DNA of 8,925 nt, taken from NCBI GenBank assembly GCA_024697985.1, contig JAILRX010000231.1, forward strand, positions 1 to 8,925. The letters run 5' to 3'. Of this stretch, positions 1 through 6,178 are shown piece after piece. The stretch comes from Treponemataceae bacterium (GTDB taxonomy: Bacteria > Spirochaetota > Spirochaetia > Treponematales > Treponemataceae). Within the stretch, counting starts at the first letter, position 1; each line of letters opens with the position of its first letter. The notes below the pieces were generated by a model. The model made no database searches, was not told the DNA's origin, and was given only the letters and a program-made list of their open reading frames with translations. The translations under genes were made by a program, and so were the position numbers.

Positions 1-903
1 GAAGTCCCAGCTTGTTGAAAGGAAATCCTGAGGCAAATCGTTTTTGACTGTGTCATCTTCCTGTTCATTAAGTTCCTGAATGACCTGCTCTGCGTTTCTT
101 GCAGAAGATTCACTGATGACAAAATCCGATTCTTCCATAAAAAGGCTGTCAAAGTCAAAATCTTCATCGAAGGAAACGGTTTCATCATCAAGAATTTCTT
201 CAGATTCAACGTAGATAAAATCACGTCCTAAAAGAGAACGTAAGGTTGCATCATCAACAAGGACAATCTGATCAAGCACACTGTTTTCTGCAGGATAGCT
301 GTAGATGCCTATAACCGGAACGGCACGGATTCTGAATGTATTTCCATCAGAATAAATGAGCTGAACTTCATCGCCGACCTTGATTCTGAAATGATTCTCG
401 TGATAAAAATCGTCTGCCCAGTTTTGAGAAACCATACAGCCTTTTTCACCGGTTGCTAACGCTTCGCCATCAGTAATTTCAATTGATTTCATCATCGAAA
501 GGTATTCGCTTCCACGAACACCAAAAAGCGCTGCCGTAAATTTTCGTCCCTCAACTTCAAGCAATGAAAATGATGAAAGCTGCAAGGTAAATGATTCAAC
601 TTCATCAAGAGAAGAAATGTAATCGTAAATTTCATGCAGGGATGAAAGTTCCTGCGTCGGGATTACAGAATTATCGATAACGGAAACGTTTCCAAAAAGA
701 CTGATGTTGTCCTTTGTCTGCTCCCTAATTACGACATCACCTGTAAAAGTATCCTTAAAGACTGTTTTAATTCCGTCGTCTGTGCCGTCAAAAAGCGCGT
801 TGACTATCATCAGCATGGTAATAGAAAGCGTTATGAACACAATCATTACGGCTGAACTTTTTCGAGAAAAAACGTTTTTTAAGGCAAGTCTAAAAAAATA
901 CAT
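1..903 (-). CDS. ABC transporter permease, FtsX/MacB/LolC-like (partial, C-terminal part outside window)
   Basis: The first 301 codons are open from ATG at 903 to the left window edge. The architecture matches MacB/LolC/FtsX-type permeases: a short basic N-terminus (MYFFRLALKNVFSRKSSAVM), one membrane helix at about residues 17-37, then a long extracytoplasmic domain (about 38-301, MacB_PCD-like) with typical phrases such as SVIDNSVIP, FGVRGSEYL and KVGDEVQLIY. The three C-terminal membrane helices expected for the family would lie beyond the edge. Such permeases work with a cytoplasmic ATPase in lipoprotein release, efflux or mechanotransmission; the ATPase is not visible. An unusual very acidic stretch occupies about residues 232-290. 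The start is supported by AGGA at 908-911, four bases upstream, which overlaps the TAG stop of the upstream outer-membrane gene. The two genes are therefore almost certainly co-transcribed and probably translationally coupled. The family is fairly sure; the transported substrate is unknown. Confidence 0.82.
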   Translation of the reverse strand, partial: MYFFRLALKNVFSRKSSAVMIVFITLSITMLMIVNALFDGTDDGIKTVFKDTFTGDVVIREQTKDNISLFGNVSVIDNSVIPTQELSSLHEIYDYISSLDEVESFTLQLSSFSLLEVEGRKFTAALFGVRGSEYLSMMKSIEITDGEALATGEKGCMVSQNWADDFYHENHFRIKVGDEVQLIYSDGNTFRIRAVPVIGIYSYPAENSVLDQIVLVDDATLRSLLGRDFIYVESEEILDDETVSFDEDFDFDSLFMEESDFVISESSARNAEQVIQELNEQEDDTVKNDLPQDFLSTSWDF

Positions 904-907
904 AAAA

Positions 908-911
908 TCCT
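908..911 (-). promoter_or_regulatory. Ribosome binding site of the permease, overlapping the upstream stop codon
   Basis: AGGA on the minus strand lies four bases before ATG at 903. It shares bases with the TAG stop (912-910) of the outer-membrane protein gene. This fixes the permease start and suggests that ribosomes ending the first gene help start the second. Confidence 0.65.
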
Positions 912-2628
912 AGTAAATCTTAACAGAAAGTGTAAGGTAGTTTCCAACTTCATCGTAATATTCTGAATTATTGATGAAATAGAAACTGGTCGTATCTCCA
1001 TAGCTGTGCTGAGTATAACTGAAAGTGTAGGCACAATATACTGAAATAGGCACATTCCATTTTCGGCAATCTAAAGTTGCTCCGAGCGTTACAGAATGAA
1101 TCCATTCATAGACACCGTCATGCAAGAAGTCCTTCCAGTAAAGGTCTCCGGCAGAAACTCCGTTCAAATCCTGTGAATAATCAAGACAGTCAGTGTAAGA
1201 ACTTCCGTCGACTGCGCCACTTCCAGAAGTCGTTCCATGTCTTACCAGAGAATAAGAGAGAATTGACTTCAAATACCAAAGTGGAGTTGCTTCGTATTTA
1301 ACCAAAAATTCATCAGAGTTTGGTGGAAGATAATATCCGATACATTCACCGTGGTTAAGATAAGCCGTTTGCATGGCATGATCGTACCAAGGATTTTCTG
1401 TAAGCGGGTGAGTGTACATGTAAGGTTCGATTTTTGTGTACTGCGTGGTCAAAGTTGAAAGCCATGCTGGAATCGGAGTCTTTGCACCAACCTGGAAACA
1501 ATACATATTTCTGTCCTTGTGAGCAAATTCTTCAACAAGAACATTCATTTCATCGATATAGAACTGGAAATAAAGGTGAGTGATGCCAGGGATTCGAGCT
1601 CCTCCGTAAACACCCATCTGAACGTTGTCAAAATCTCCGATCTGGTTCTGATAAAGAAATGGCAAAAGCAATGGATAAAGATAGCCAAGCTCAAGTCGTT
1701 TAATCCAAACACCTGAACTTACGGCACCAAAATAAGCGTATTCACCAAAATTGAACTGACCTGTAATCATAGAAAACAGATTCTGAAAGGAACTTGAAGA
1801 TGTCTTCAAATCGCCTTCGCTGACATACTCAAGAGTTCCAACGATAAAGTCTGTTTCAAACCATTTTACAGGATTGATTATAGTTTCAATTGCAAGGAAG
1901 GGCTGGGCATCCTGAGAAAGGATCAAGCTTGAAGAACCGTATCCATAATCATGGCGGGTTCGTGAAAATTTAGCCTGAACCTTGTCGTCAAAGGCGGCAA
2001 AAACCAATTCCGGCTCGAGTTTTACGCCGGCAGAAAGAGCTTCACTTACAGGAACATATTCGTAAAAGTCAGTGAAGATGAACTGATATCCATCCCAGCT
2101 CTTATCAAATGTAAATGGTGCATACGATGAGTTTGAAAGCTTCATCAAACATCCGTTTGCATCAATCTTATAGGAAACGTAATCCGTAATATCACCCAAG
2201 AAATAAAAACCAAGCCACTGTTCCGTAGAAAGATGAGGATCATTAAAATTTGTTGCAAATTTAGATTCCCATTTTCCTCCGGCCTCGATTGGAAGCTTTA
2301 CATCCTCATCATAGCGGTTCGTGTAACTTCCGCTCATGTACCATTTAGGTTCTTCAGATGGTCTAAGTCTTTCCAAAGCTTGTTCAAAAACTTCAGCTTC
2401 GCCTTCCTTGAGGTTTTCGCAGGCGAGAATTTCCTTGAGCTGATTGACTACAAAATTATTTGTGTAAGGTTTAGCCGCAGGGAGGAGTGAGATATAACCT
2501 CGGATTGAGGCATATTCCAAAAGCTGATATACACTGTCAGTTACTGGAACTGAAAGATTTGTCTGTGCGAATACAGGCGCAAGCAGAGTAAATGCAAGCG
2601 CAAGAATAACTACTCTAATTTTTTTCAT
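910..2628 (-). CDS. Exported outer-membrane beta-barrel protein, possibly Wzi-like
   Basis: This 572-residue protein starts with a clear signal peptide (MKKIRVVILALAFTLLAPVFA, cleavage likely before Gln22). A helical segment follows at about residues 28-90 (YQLLEYASIRGYISLLPAAK, then KPYT and LKEIL). The rest is rich in aromatic and alternating residues, as in beta strands, and ends in YLTLSVKIY. A terminal aromatic residue after alternating hydrophobics is the usual signal for outer-membrane barrel insertion. The helical prefix plus large barrel resembles capsule-assembly Wzi-family proteins, but no diagnostic residue proves this. ATG at 2628 is preferred because it places the signal peptide at the N-terminus; a TTG at 2664 would add 12 residues ahead of it. 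There is no Shine-Dalgarno sequence before 2628, and a promoter match lies directly upstream. The TAG stop is 6 bases before the permease start. The exported barrel call is likely; the Wzi assignment is tentative. Confidence 0.75.
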   Translation of the reverse strand: MKKIRVVILALAFTLLAPVFAQTNLSVPVTDSVYQLLEYASIRGYISLLPAAKPYTNNFVVNQLKEILACENLKEGEAEVFEQALERLRPSEEPKWYMSGSYTNRYDEDVKLPIEAGGKWESKFATNFNDPHLSTEQWLGFYFLGDITDYVSYKIDANGCLMKLSNSSYAPFTFDKSWDGYQFIFTDFYEYVPVSEALSAGVKLEPELVFAAFDDKVQAKFSRTRHDYGYGSSSLILSQDAQPFLAIETIINPVKWFETDFIVGTLEYVSEGDLKTSSSSFQNLFSMITGQFNFGEYAYFGAVSSGVWIKRLELGYLYPLLLPFLYQNQIGDFDNVQMGVYGGARIPGITHLYFQFYIDEMNVLVEEFAHKDRNMYCFQVGAKTPIPAWLSTLTTQYTKIEPYMYTHPLTENPWYDHAMQTAYLNHGECIGYYLPPNSDEFLVKYEATPLWYLKSILSYSLVRHGTTSGSGAVDGSSYTDCLDYSQDLNGVSAGDLYWKDFLHDGVYEWIHSVTLGATLDCRKWNVPISVYCAYTFSYTQHSYGDTTSFYFINNSEYYDEVGNYLTLSVKIY

Positions 2629-2701
2629 ATAAATGATTTTATCATAGAAAGAAAAACTAAACAACTAGAGTTAATAGAATACAGATTACATCATTTATAT
2701 G
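2626..2701. repeat. 12-bp perfect inverted repeat flanking the minus-strand promoter
   Basis: CATATAAATGAT at 2626-2637 is the exact reverse complement of ATCATTTATATG at 2690-2701, with 52 bases between the arms. The left arm covers the ATG of the outer-membrane gene and the last bases of its -10 element; the right arm lies upstream of its -35. The core AAATGAT recurs at 2741-2747, at the -10 of the divergent TPR gene. This could be a pair of regulator sites, though such AT-rich words can recur by chance. Confidence 0.4.
2636..2664 (-). promoter_or_regulatory. Promoter of the outer-membrane protein gene, abutting its start codon
   Basis: Read on the minus strand, TTGTTT (2664-2659) is followed after 17 bases by TAAAAT (2641-2636), with TG one base upstream forming an extended -10 (TGATAAAAT, 2644-2636). 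Transcription would be expected near 2629, one base before the ATG at 2628, giving an essentially leaderless mRNA. The -35 match is weak (3 of 6); the -10 match is good. Confidence 0.5.
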
Positions 2702-2725
2702 CTGATATATTTTACAATTCCTTTG

Positions 2726-2752
2726 TTGACTTACGGAAAAAAATGATATAAG
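2726..2752 (+). promoter_or_regulatory. Promoter of the TPR-like gene, abutting its start codon
   Basis: TTGACT (2726-2731) is a 5 of 6 match to the -35 consensus. TATAAG (2747-2752), preceded by TG at 2744-2745, forms an extended -10 (TGATATAAG) at a short 15-base spacing; TAAGAT (2749-2754) gives the usual 17 bases instead. Either choice puts the transcription start at about 2759-2761, next to the ATG at 2762. There is no Shine-Dalgarno sequence. Confidence 0.55.
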
Positions 2753-2761
2753 ATTTAAATT

Positions 2762-3517
2762 ATGAAAGCATTAAAGAAAACGTTTATTTTAGGTTTGATG
2801 GTGTTGGTTGCTGCAAGTGCATTCGCTCAGGATTTCGCTTCAGAATACGAAAAAATGAAAGCCGTTGTTTACAACGACCTCGTAGCAAAAGAAGCAGAAG
2901 TTTTGGCAGCTTATGATGCCGCAGCAGGTTATGTTACAAATGATGTAGAAAGCGCACAGATTGATTTTCTTGCAGGTCTTTTCTACATGAACAGTGGCAA
3001 TAAGGAAAAAGCAGGGGAATACTACACAAATTCTTTGGCTAAATCAAAGGGTTCGTATGACAAAAACCCAACTGCAGAAGCTTATTGTGTTTACGCAGAA
3101 GCTCTTTCGCAGAACTGTACAGTACAGTCAACAGGTTACATGGTTTCAAACGGAACTAAAGTACCTAACTTTGCAAAGAAAGCTTTGGCATTGGATCCTA
3201 AATGTGCAGGTGCAAGCTACAGCTTGGCTTGTTACTCAATTTACGCTCCAGCTCCTTTCTGCAACTTGAAGAAAGGTCTTAAAATCCTGGATGAAACAAT
3301 CAAGACAAGCAAATTGGACACAGATGACTTGTTTAACTACTACTCAACATATGCTTACGTAGCTCTTAAACAGAAGAACACATCTTTGGCTGATGAATGG
3401 CTTGCTAAAGCAGCAGAAATCTATCCAAACAACTCGAACCTCAAAATGCTCCAGAAGCATGAGTTCAAGACATACGGTGAAGATATCGATACAAGTTCTG
3501 CTAACGCAGCTGAATAA
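2762..3517 (+). CDS. Exported TPR-like protein of unknown function
   Basis: This 251-residue protein begins with a signal peptide (MKALKKTFILGLMVLVAASAFA, cleavage likely before Gln23). The mature part is all helical in character, with TPR-like pairs at about residues 63-96 (FLAGLFYMNSGNKEKAGEYY), 104-146, 148-183 and 188-222 (YAYVALKQKNTSLADEWLAK, then AAEIYPNN). The phrases ALALDPKCAGASYSLA and AAEIYPNN are characteristic of TPR boundaries. No lipobox is present, so a soluble periplasmic scaffold is more likely than a lipoprotein. Five cysteines (109, 119, 148, 157, 167) sit in the mature region, which is notable for an exported protein. The ATG lacks a ribosome binding site, but the next Met (13) would cut the signal peptide in half. 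The gene is transcribed alone: a promoter is next to its start and a terminator follows. Its binding partner is unknown. Confidence 0.8.
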   Translation: MKALKKTFILGLMVLVAASAFAQDFASEYEKMKAVVYNDLVAKEAEVLAAYDAAAGYVTNDVESAQIDFLAGLFYMNSGNKEKAGEYYTNSLAKSKGSYDKNPTAEAYCVYAEALSQNCTVQSTGYMVSNGTKVPNFAKKALALDPKCAGASYSLACYSIYAPAPFCNLKKGLKILDETIKTSKLDTDDLFNYYSTYAYVALKQKNTSLADEWLAKAAEIYPNNSNLKMLQKHEFKTYGEDIDTSSANAAE

Positions 3518-3534
3518 GTTTAATATTTATTCAG
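3510..3534 (+). other. Small hairpin overlapping the stop codon of the TPR-like gene
   Basis: CTGAATAA (3510-3517, ending with the TAA stop) pairs perfectly with TTATTCAG (3527-3534) around a 9-base loop. It lies just upstream of the main terminator. Similar small hairpins occur at 4812-4827 and 7655-7677. Confidence 0.45.
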
Positions 3535-3546
3535 TTTCTTAATCCT

Positions 3547-3582
3547 AAAACTCCAGATATTCTTACATATTTGGAGTTTTTT
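3547..3582 (+). terminator. Intrinsic terminator after the TPR-like gene
   Basis: AAAACTCCAGATAT (3547-3560) pairs with ATATTTGGAGTTTT (3567-3580), giving a 14-bp stem with one G-U pair and a 6-base loop. A six-T run (3577-3582) follows the GGAG. It separates the TPR gene from the downstream glycosyltransferase. Confidence 0.85.
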
Positions 3583-3636
3583 GATTTTAAATCCCCCCTC
3601 TAAGTAATTATTTAGTTTACTTTAGTTATCAAATTA

Positions 3637-3665
3637 TAGACAAAATTGTAAATTCTTAATACTCT
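3637..3665 (+). promoter_or_regulatory. Candidate promoter of the glycosyltransferase gene
   Basis: TAGACA (3637-3642; 5 of 6 match to TTGACA) is followed after 17 bases by TACTCT (3660-3665; only 3 of 6). The predicted start of transcription falls on the A of ATG 3672, again implying a leaderless mRNA. An alternative is TTTAGT (3611-3616) with TATAGA (3635-3640) at 18 bases, giving a leader of about 25 bases without a ribosome binding site. Neither is strong. Confidence 0.3.
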
Positions 3666-3671
3666 TAAACC

Positions 3672-4817
3672 ATGCAGATTTACATTTTTATTTTGTTATT
3701 TGTTGGTTTTTATTTCTTTTTCTCATCTGTTGTAAATGATTTCAAAATTCACTCAGACACAATTACAACTCCACTTGAAGAAGAACCAAAGGTATCAGTT
3801 TTGATTCCGGCACGAAACGAAGAAGCAAATATCGGAAACTGCCTGGATTCATTTGTCAATCAGACTTACACCAATTATGAAGTCCTTGTTTTGGACGACA
3901 ATTCCACAGACAAAACTCACGAAATCGTTCAAAAATACGTCGATCAGTATCCTGGAAAAGTAAAGCTTTATTCCGGCAAAAAACTTGAGGAAGGTTGGAG
4001 AGGCAAGAGCTTTGCGATGAAGCAGCTTACAGAATATGCTACAGGCGAATATTTCCTTTTTACAGATGCAGACACTCACCACACTGAAAACTCAGTTTCA
4101 TTGATGATGACAAACATCGTAAATCACGATGCGGACATGGTCAGCGGCTACATCGGTCAGGAACTTGGAAGTTTTGCTGAAAAAATCACAGTTCCGGTTA
4201 TGTACATGCTTACAGGTCTTGCAGTTCCAGTCTGGCTCAACGAAAAAATTAAAGCACCGTTTCTTGCAACAGCAATCGGACAGTTTATCGGCGTAAAGGC
4301 ATCATCTTTCAAATCAATCGGCGGTTACGATTCGATCAAGAACATCACGACTGAAGATATGTATCTTGCCAGAACCATGAAAAAAGCCGGTTTCAAAACC
4401 TTGTTCCTCGATTTCAAGGATGCCGCTAGCTGCAGGATGTACAACAACTACGAAGAATGCGTACGAGGTATCAGCAAGAACATCTTTGACTTCCTTGGTA
4501 AAAAAGACTTTTTGATGTTCCTTGCGATTACGGCAATACTTTTCGTACTTGCTTTGCCTTTCCCATTGATGGTTTTTGATCTTGTAAGGCACTTTTTCTT
4601 TGGTGCTGAAATCACAAAGCTTACAATGGCTTTGGTCATCAACTGTATTCTTTCCTTCCTTTCCTGGTCTGTCATCTGTATCGGACGAAGGATTCCGTTC
4701 TCAATTGCTTTCCTGTATCCGATTGTATTCGGAAATTTGTATTACGTTTCGATGGTTTCCTGGTATAAGAGCAAGCACGGAAACGGTTATATGTGGAAGG
4801 GCAGATTAGTTAACTAA
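3672..4817 (+). CDS. Membrane-anchored family 2 glycosyltransferase, CrtQ/HpnB-like
   Basis: This 381-residue protein has one N-terminal membrane helix (about 2-20) and three near the C-terminus (about 281-303, 316-338, 343-364), with a GT-A catalytic domain between them on the cytoplasmic face. Family 2 motifs appear in order: VSVLIPARNEE (41-51), DDNSTDKT (75-82), the metal-binding DAD (132-134), GGYD (217-220) and the catalytic-base region TEDMYLAR (227-234). The closing WKGR (375-378) is shared with carotenoid- and hopanoid-associated glycosyltransferases. That group usually adds a sugar to a lipid, so a lipid acceptor is inferred; the true sugar and acceptor are unknown. The usual QxxRW motif is replaced by a GISKN context (266-270), as in non-processive relatives. 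No ribosome binding site precedes ATG 3672, but this start gives a complete first helix. The gene is flanked by terminators on both sides and is probably monocistronic. Confidence 0.85.
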   Translation: MQIYIFILLFVGFYFFFSSVVNDFKIHSDTITTPLEEEPKVSVLIPARNEEANIGNCLDSFVNQTYTNYEVLVLDDNSTDKTHEIVQKYVDQYPGKVKLYSGKKLEEGWRGKSFAMKQLTEYATGEYFLFTDADTHHTENSVSLMMTNIVNHDADMVSGYIGQELGSFAEKITVPVMYMLTGLAVPVWLNEKIKAPFLATAIGQFIGVKASSFKSIGGYDSIKNITTEDMYLARTMKKAGFKTLFLDFKDAASCRMYNNYEECVRGISKNIFDFLGKKDFLMFLAITAILFVLALPFPLMVFDLVRHFFFGAEITKLTMALVINCILSFLSWSVICIGRRIPFSIAFLYPIVFGNLYYVSMVSWYKSKHGNGYMWKGRLVN

Positions 4818-4827
4818 AAATTTAGTT
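4812..4827 (+). other. Small hairpin overlapping the glycosyltransferase stop codon
   Basis: AACTAA (4812-4817, containing the TAA stop) pairs with TTAGTT (4822-4827) around a 4-base loop, followed by TTATTTTTT. The stop also closes a 12-bp palindrome, TTAGTTAACTAA (4806-4817). The structure is weak and AT-only apart from one C-G pair; it could be a minor terminator ahead of the stronger one at 4858. Confidence 0.35.
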
Positions 4828-4845
4828 TTATTTTTTAATCACTCG

Positions 4846-4854
4846 TGATAAAAT
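4846..4854 (+). promoter_or_regulatory. Candidate extended -10 element for the aminotransferase-glgA unit
   Basis: TGATAAAAT is identical to the extended -10 proposed for the outer-membrane gene (2644-2636). No convincing -35 lies 17 bases upstream. Transcription would begin near 4861, inside the left arm of the terminator hairpin, leaving a leader of about 50 bases. No better promoter was found before 4911. Confidence 0.3.
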
Positions 4855-4857
4855 TGA

Positions 4858-4890
4858 TGTGTCGTGTTATCAACATGGCACATTTTTTTT
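4858..4890 (+). terminator. Intrinsic terminator after the glycosyltransferase gene
   Basis: TGTGTCGTGTT (4858-4868) pairs fully with AACATGGCACA (4872-4882) in RNA, with two G-U pairs and a 3-base loop, and is followed by eight T residues (4883-4890). It ends the glycosyltransferase message before the aminotransferase gene. Confidence 0.8.
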
Positions 4891-4910
4891 ATTTAAAGGT
4901 CGATTTATAA

Positions 4911-6161
4911 ATGCCTATCGCAGCGAGTGTTAAAGAAATCATGAACAATAAGGGCTCATCAGTAATTCGAAAGATGTTCGAGGAGGGAATTGCCCTAAAA
5001 GCAAAATATGGAGAGGACAATGTTTTCGATTTCAGTCTTGGAAATCCTGACATGGCACCTCCAAAAGAAGTTTATCAGGCCGTACAGGAAGTAGCAAAGG
5101 ATGAAAATCCTTCTCGACACGGCTACATGCCTAATGCCGGCTACATGGAAACCCGAGAAGCAATGGCAGCAAAAATCAACAAGGAACAGAATTTACAGGG
5201 TGAAGGAAAACTTTGCGGAAAAAACATCGTTATGACAGTTGGTGCCGCAGGCGGACTTACCTGTATCTGCAAGGCCATCATTTCTCCAGGTGACGAACTT
5301 ATCGTTCCGACTCCATTCTTTGCTGAATACCGCCATTATTGCGGACATTTCGGCGGAAAACTCGTTCCTGTAAAAAGCAAAAAAGACTTTTCAATTGATG
5401 TTGAAGGCATAAAAAAAGCACTTTCAGAAAAGACAGCTGCAGTGCTCATCAATTCACCTAACAATCCGTCGGGTAAAATATATTCCGAAGAAGAAATCCG
5501 TGAGCTTGCAAAAGTTTTGAAAGAGCACGGTGAAAAATGCGGACGAAAACCATATCTTATCTGCGATGAACCTTACAGAGCCATCACTTATGACGGAAAG
5601 AAGGTTGCTTCTGCATTCCCGCTTTATAATGAATCGATGGTCGTAACTTCTTTTGCCAAAAACTTGAGTCTTCCTGGAGAACGAATCGGTTTTGTGGCAG
5701 TAAATCCAAAGGCAGAAGATGCTGATGAACTGGTTGCCGCAATCATTTTTGCTAACAGAACCTTAGGTTACGTAAACTCTCCGGCTTTTTTCCAGAAAGT
5801 CGTGGCAAAATGCTGGGATGCAAAAGTTGACTATTCAACCTATCAGAACCGATGCAAGATGATTACAAAAGTCGTTGCAAATGCAGGAATCGAGTTCGTT
5901 CAGCCAGAAGGTGCTTTTTACCTGTTCTGCAAGGCTCCGCTTCCTCAGAAAGAAGAAAACAAAAAATACATTCTTAAAAATGATGATGGCGAATATTGCG
6001 ATGAATTCGCATTCTGCGATCACATGAAAAAATACAACGTTCTGTGCGCTCCAGGAAGCGGCTTCGGCTGTCCGGGATATTACAGAATGGCTTTCTGCGT
6101 ATCTGAAAAGACAATTTCAGGCTGCGAGGAAAGTTTGAAAAAAGCAAAAGAAACTTGGTAA
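4911..6161 (+). CDS. Class I/II PLP-dependent aminotransferase
   Basis: This 416-residue cytosolic enzyme has all the landmarks of fold-type I aminotransferases close to aspartate aminotransferase: GNPD (44-47), the cofactor-phosphate loop GAAGGL (111-116), NSPNNPSGK (181-189, Asn185 near the PLP ring), DEPY (219-222, Asp219 to the pyridine nitrogen and Tyr222), SFAKNLSLPGERIG (247-260, Schiff-base Lys250 and phosphate-binding Arg258) and Arg392 in YYRMAF, expected to hold the substrate carboxylate. It should transfer an amino group between an amino acid and a 2-oxoacid; the preferred substrate cannot be read from the sequence. A charged insert at about 341-365 (KEENKK, KNDDGEY) lies between PEGAFYLF and the C-terminal domain. 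AAAGG (4895-4899) precedes ATG by 11 bases, a long spacing. The gene ends in three tandem in-frame TAA codons (6159-6167), 17 bases before glgA. Confidence 0.88.
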   Translation: MPIAASVKEIMNNKGSSVIRKMFEEGIALKAKYGEDNVFDFSLGNPDMAPPKEVYQAVQEVAKDENPSRHGYMPNAGYMETREAMAAKINKEQNLQGEGKLCGKNIVMTVGAAGGLTCICKAIISPGDELIVPTPFFAEYRHYCGHFGGKLVPVKSKKDFSIDVEGIKKALSEKTAAVLINSPNNPSGKIYSEEEIRELAKVLKEHGEKCGRKPYLICDEPYRAITYDGKKVASAFPLYNESMVVTSFAKNLSLPGERIGFVAVNPKAEDADELVAAIIFANRTLGYVNSPAFFQKVVAKCWDAKVDYSTYQNRCKMITKVVANAGIEFVQPEGAFYLFCKAPLPQKEENKKYILKNDDGEYCDEFAFCDHMKKYNVLCAPGSGFGCPGYYRMAFCVSEKTISGCEESLKKAKETW

Positions 6162-6165
6162 TAAT

Positions 6166-6172
6166 AAAGGGG
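6166..6172 (+). promoter_or_regulatory. Strong ribosome binding site of glgA
   Basis: AAAGGGG ends 6 bases before ATG 6179. It is the clearest Shine-Dalgarno sequence in the window and contrasts with the genes at 2628, 2762 and 3672, which have none. It overlaps the third tandem TAA of the aminotransferase gene and confirms the glgA start. Confidence 0.8.
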
Positions 6173-6178
6173 TAGATT

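Noticed and set aside
704..913. A 69-codon plus-strand frame over the start of the permease gene
   Set aside because: It is antisense to a well-supported permease start with signal-like helix and Shine-Dalgarno sequence; the frame shows no recognisable domain.
2629..2664. A TTG start at 2664 extending the outer-membrane protein by 12 residues
   Set aside because: It would put FSFSFYDKIIY ahead of a perfect signal-peptide start, has no ribosome binding site, and would require a promoter other than the one found at 2664-2636.
3593..3598. A run of six C upstream of the glycosyltransferase, considered as a phase-variation tract
   Set aside because: Six bases is short for slippage and the tract lies outside the likely promoter spacer and about 75 bases from the start codon.
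4858..4890. Hairpin before the aminotransferase considered as a riboswitch or amino-acid attenuator
   Set aside because: It is a simple 11-bp stem with a 3-base loop and a U-run, with no conserved aptamer core, no leader peptide and no alternative antiterminator pairing that I could find; a plain terminator explains it.
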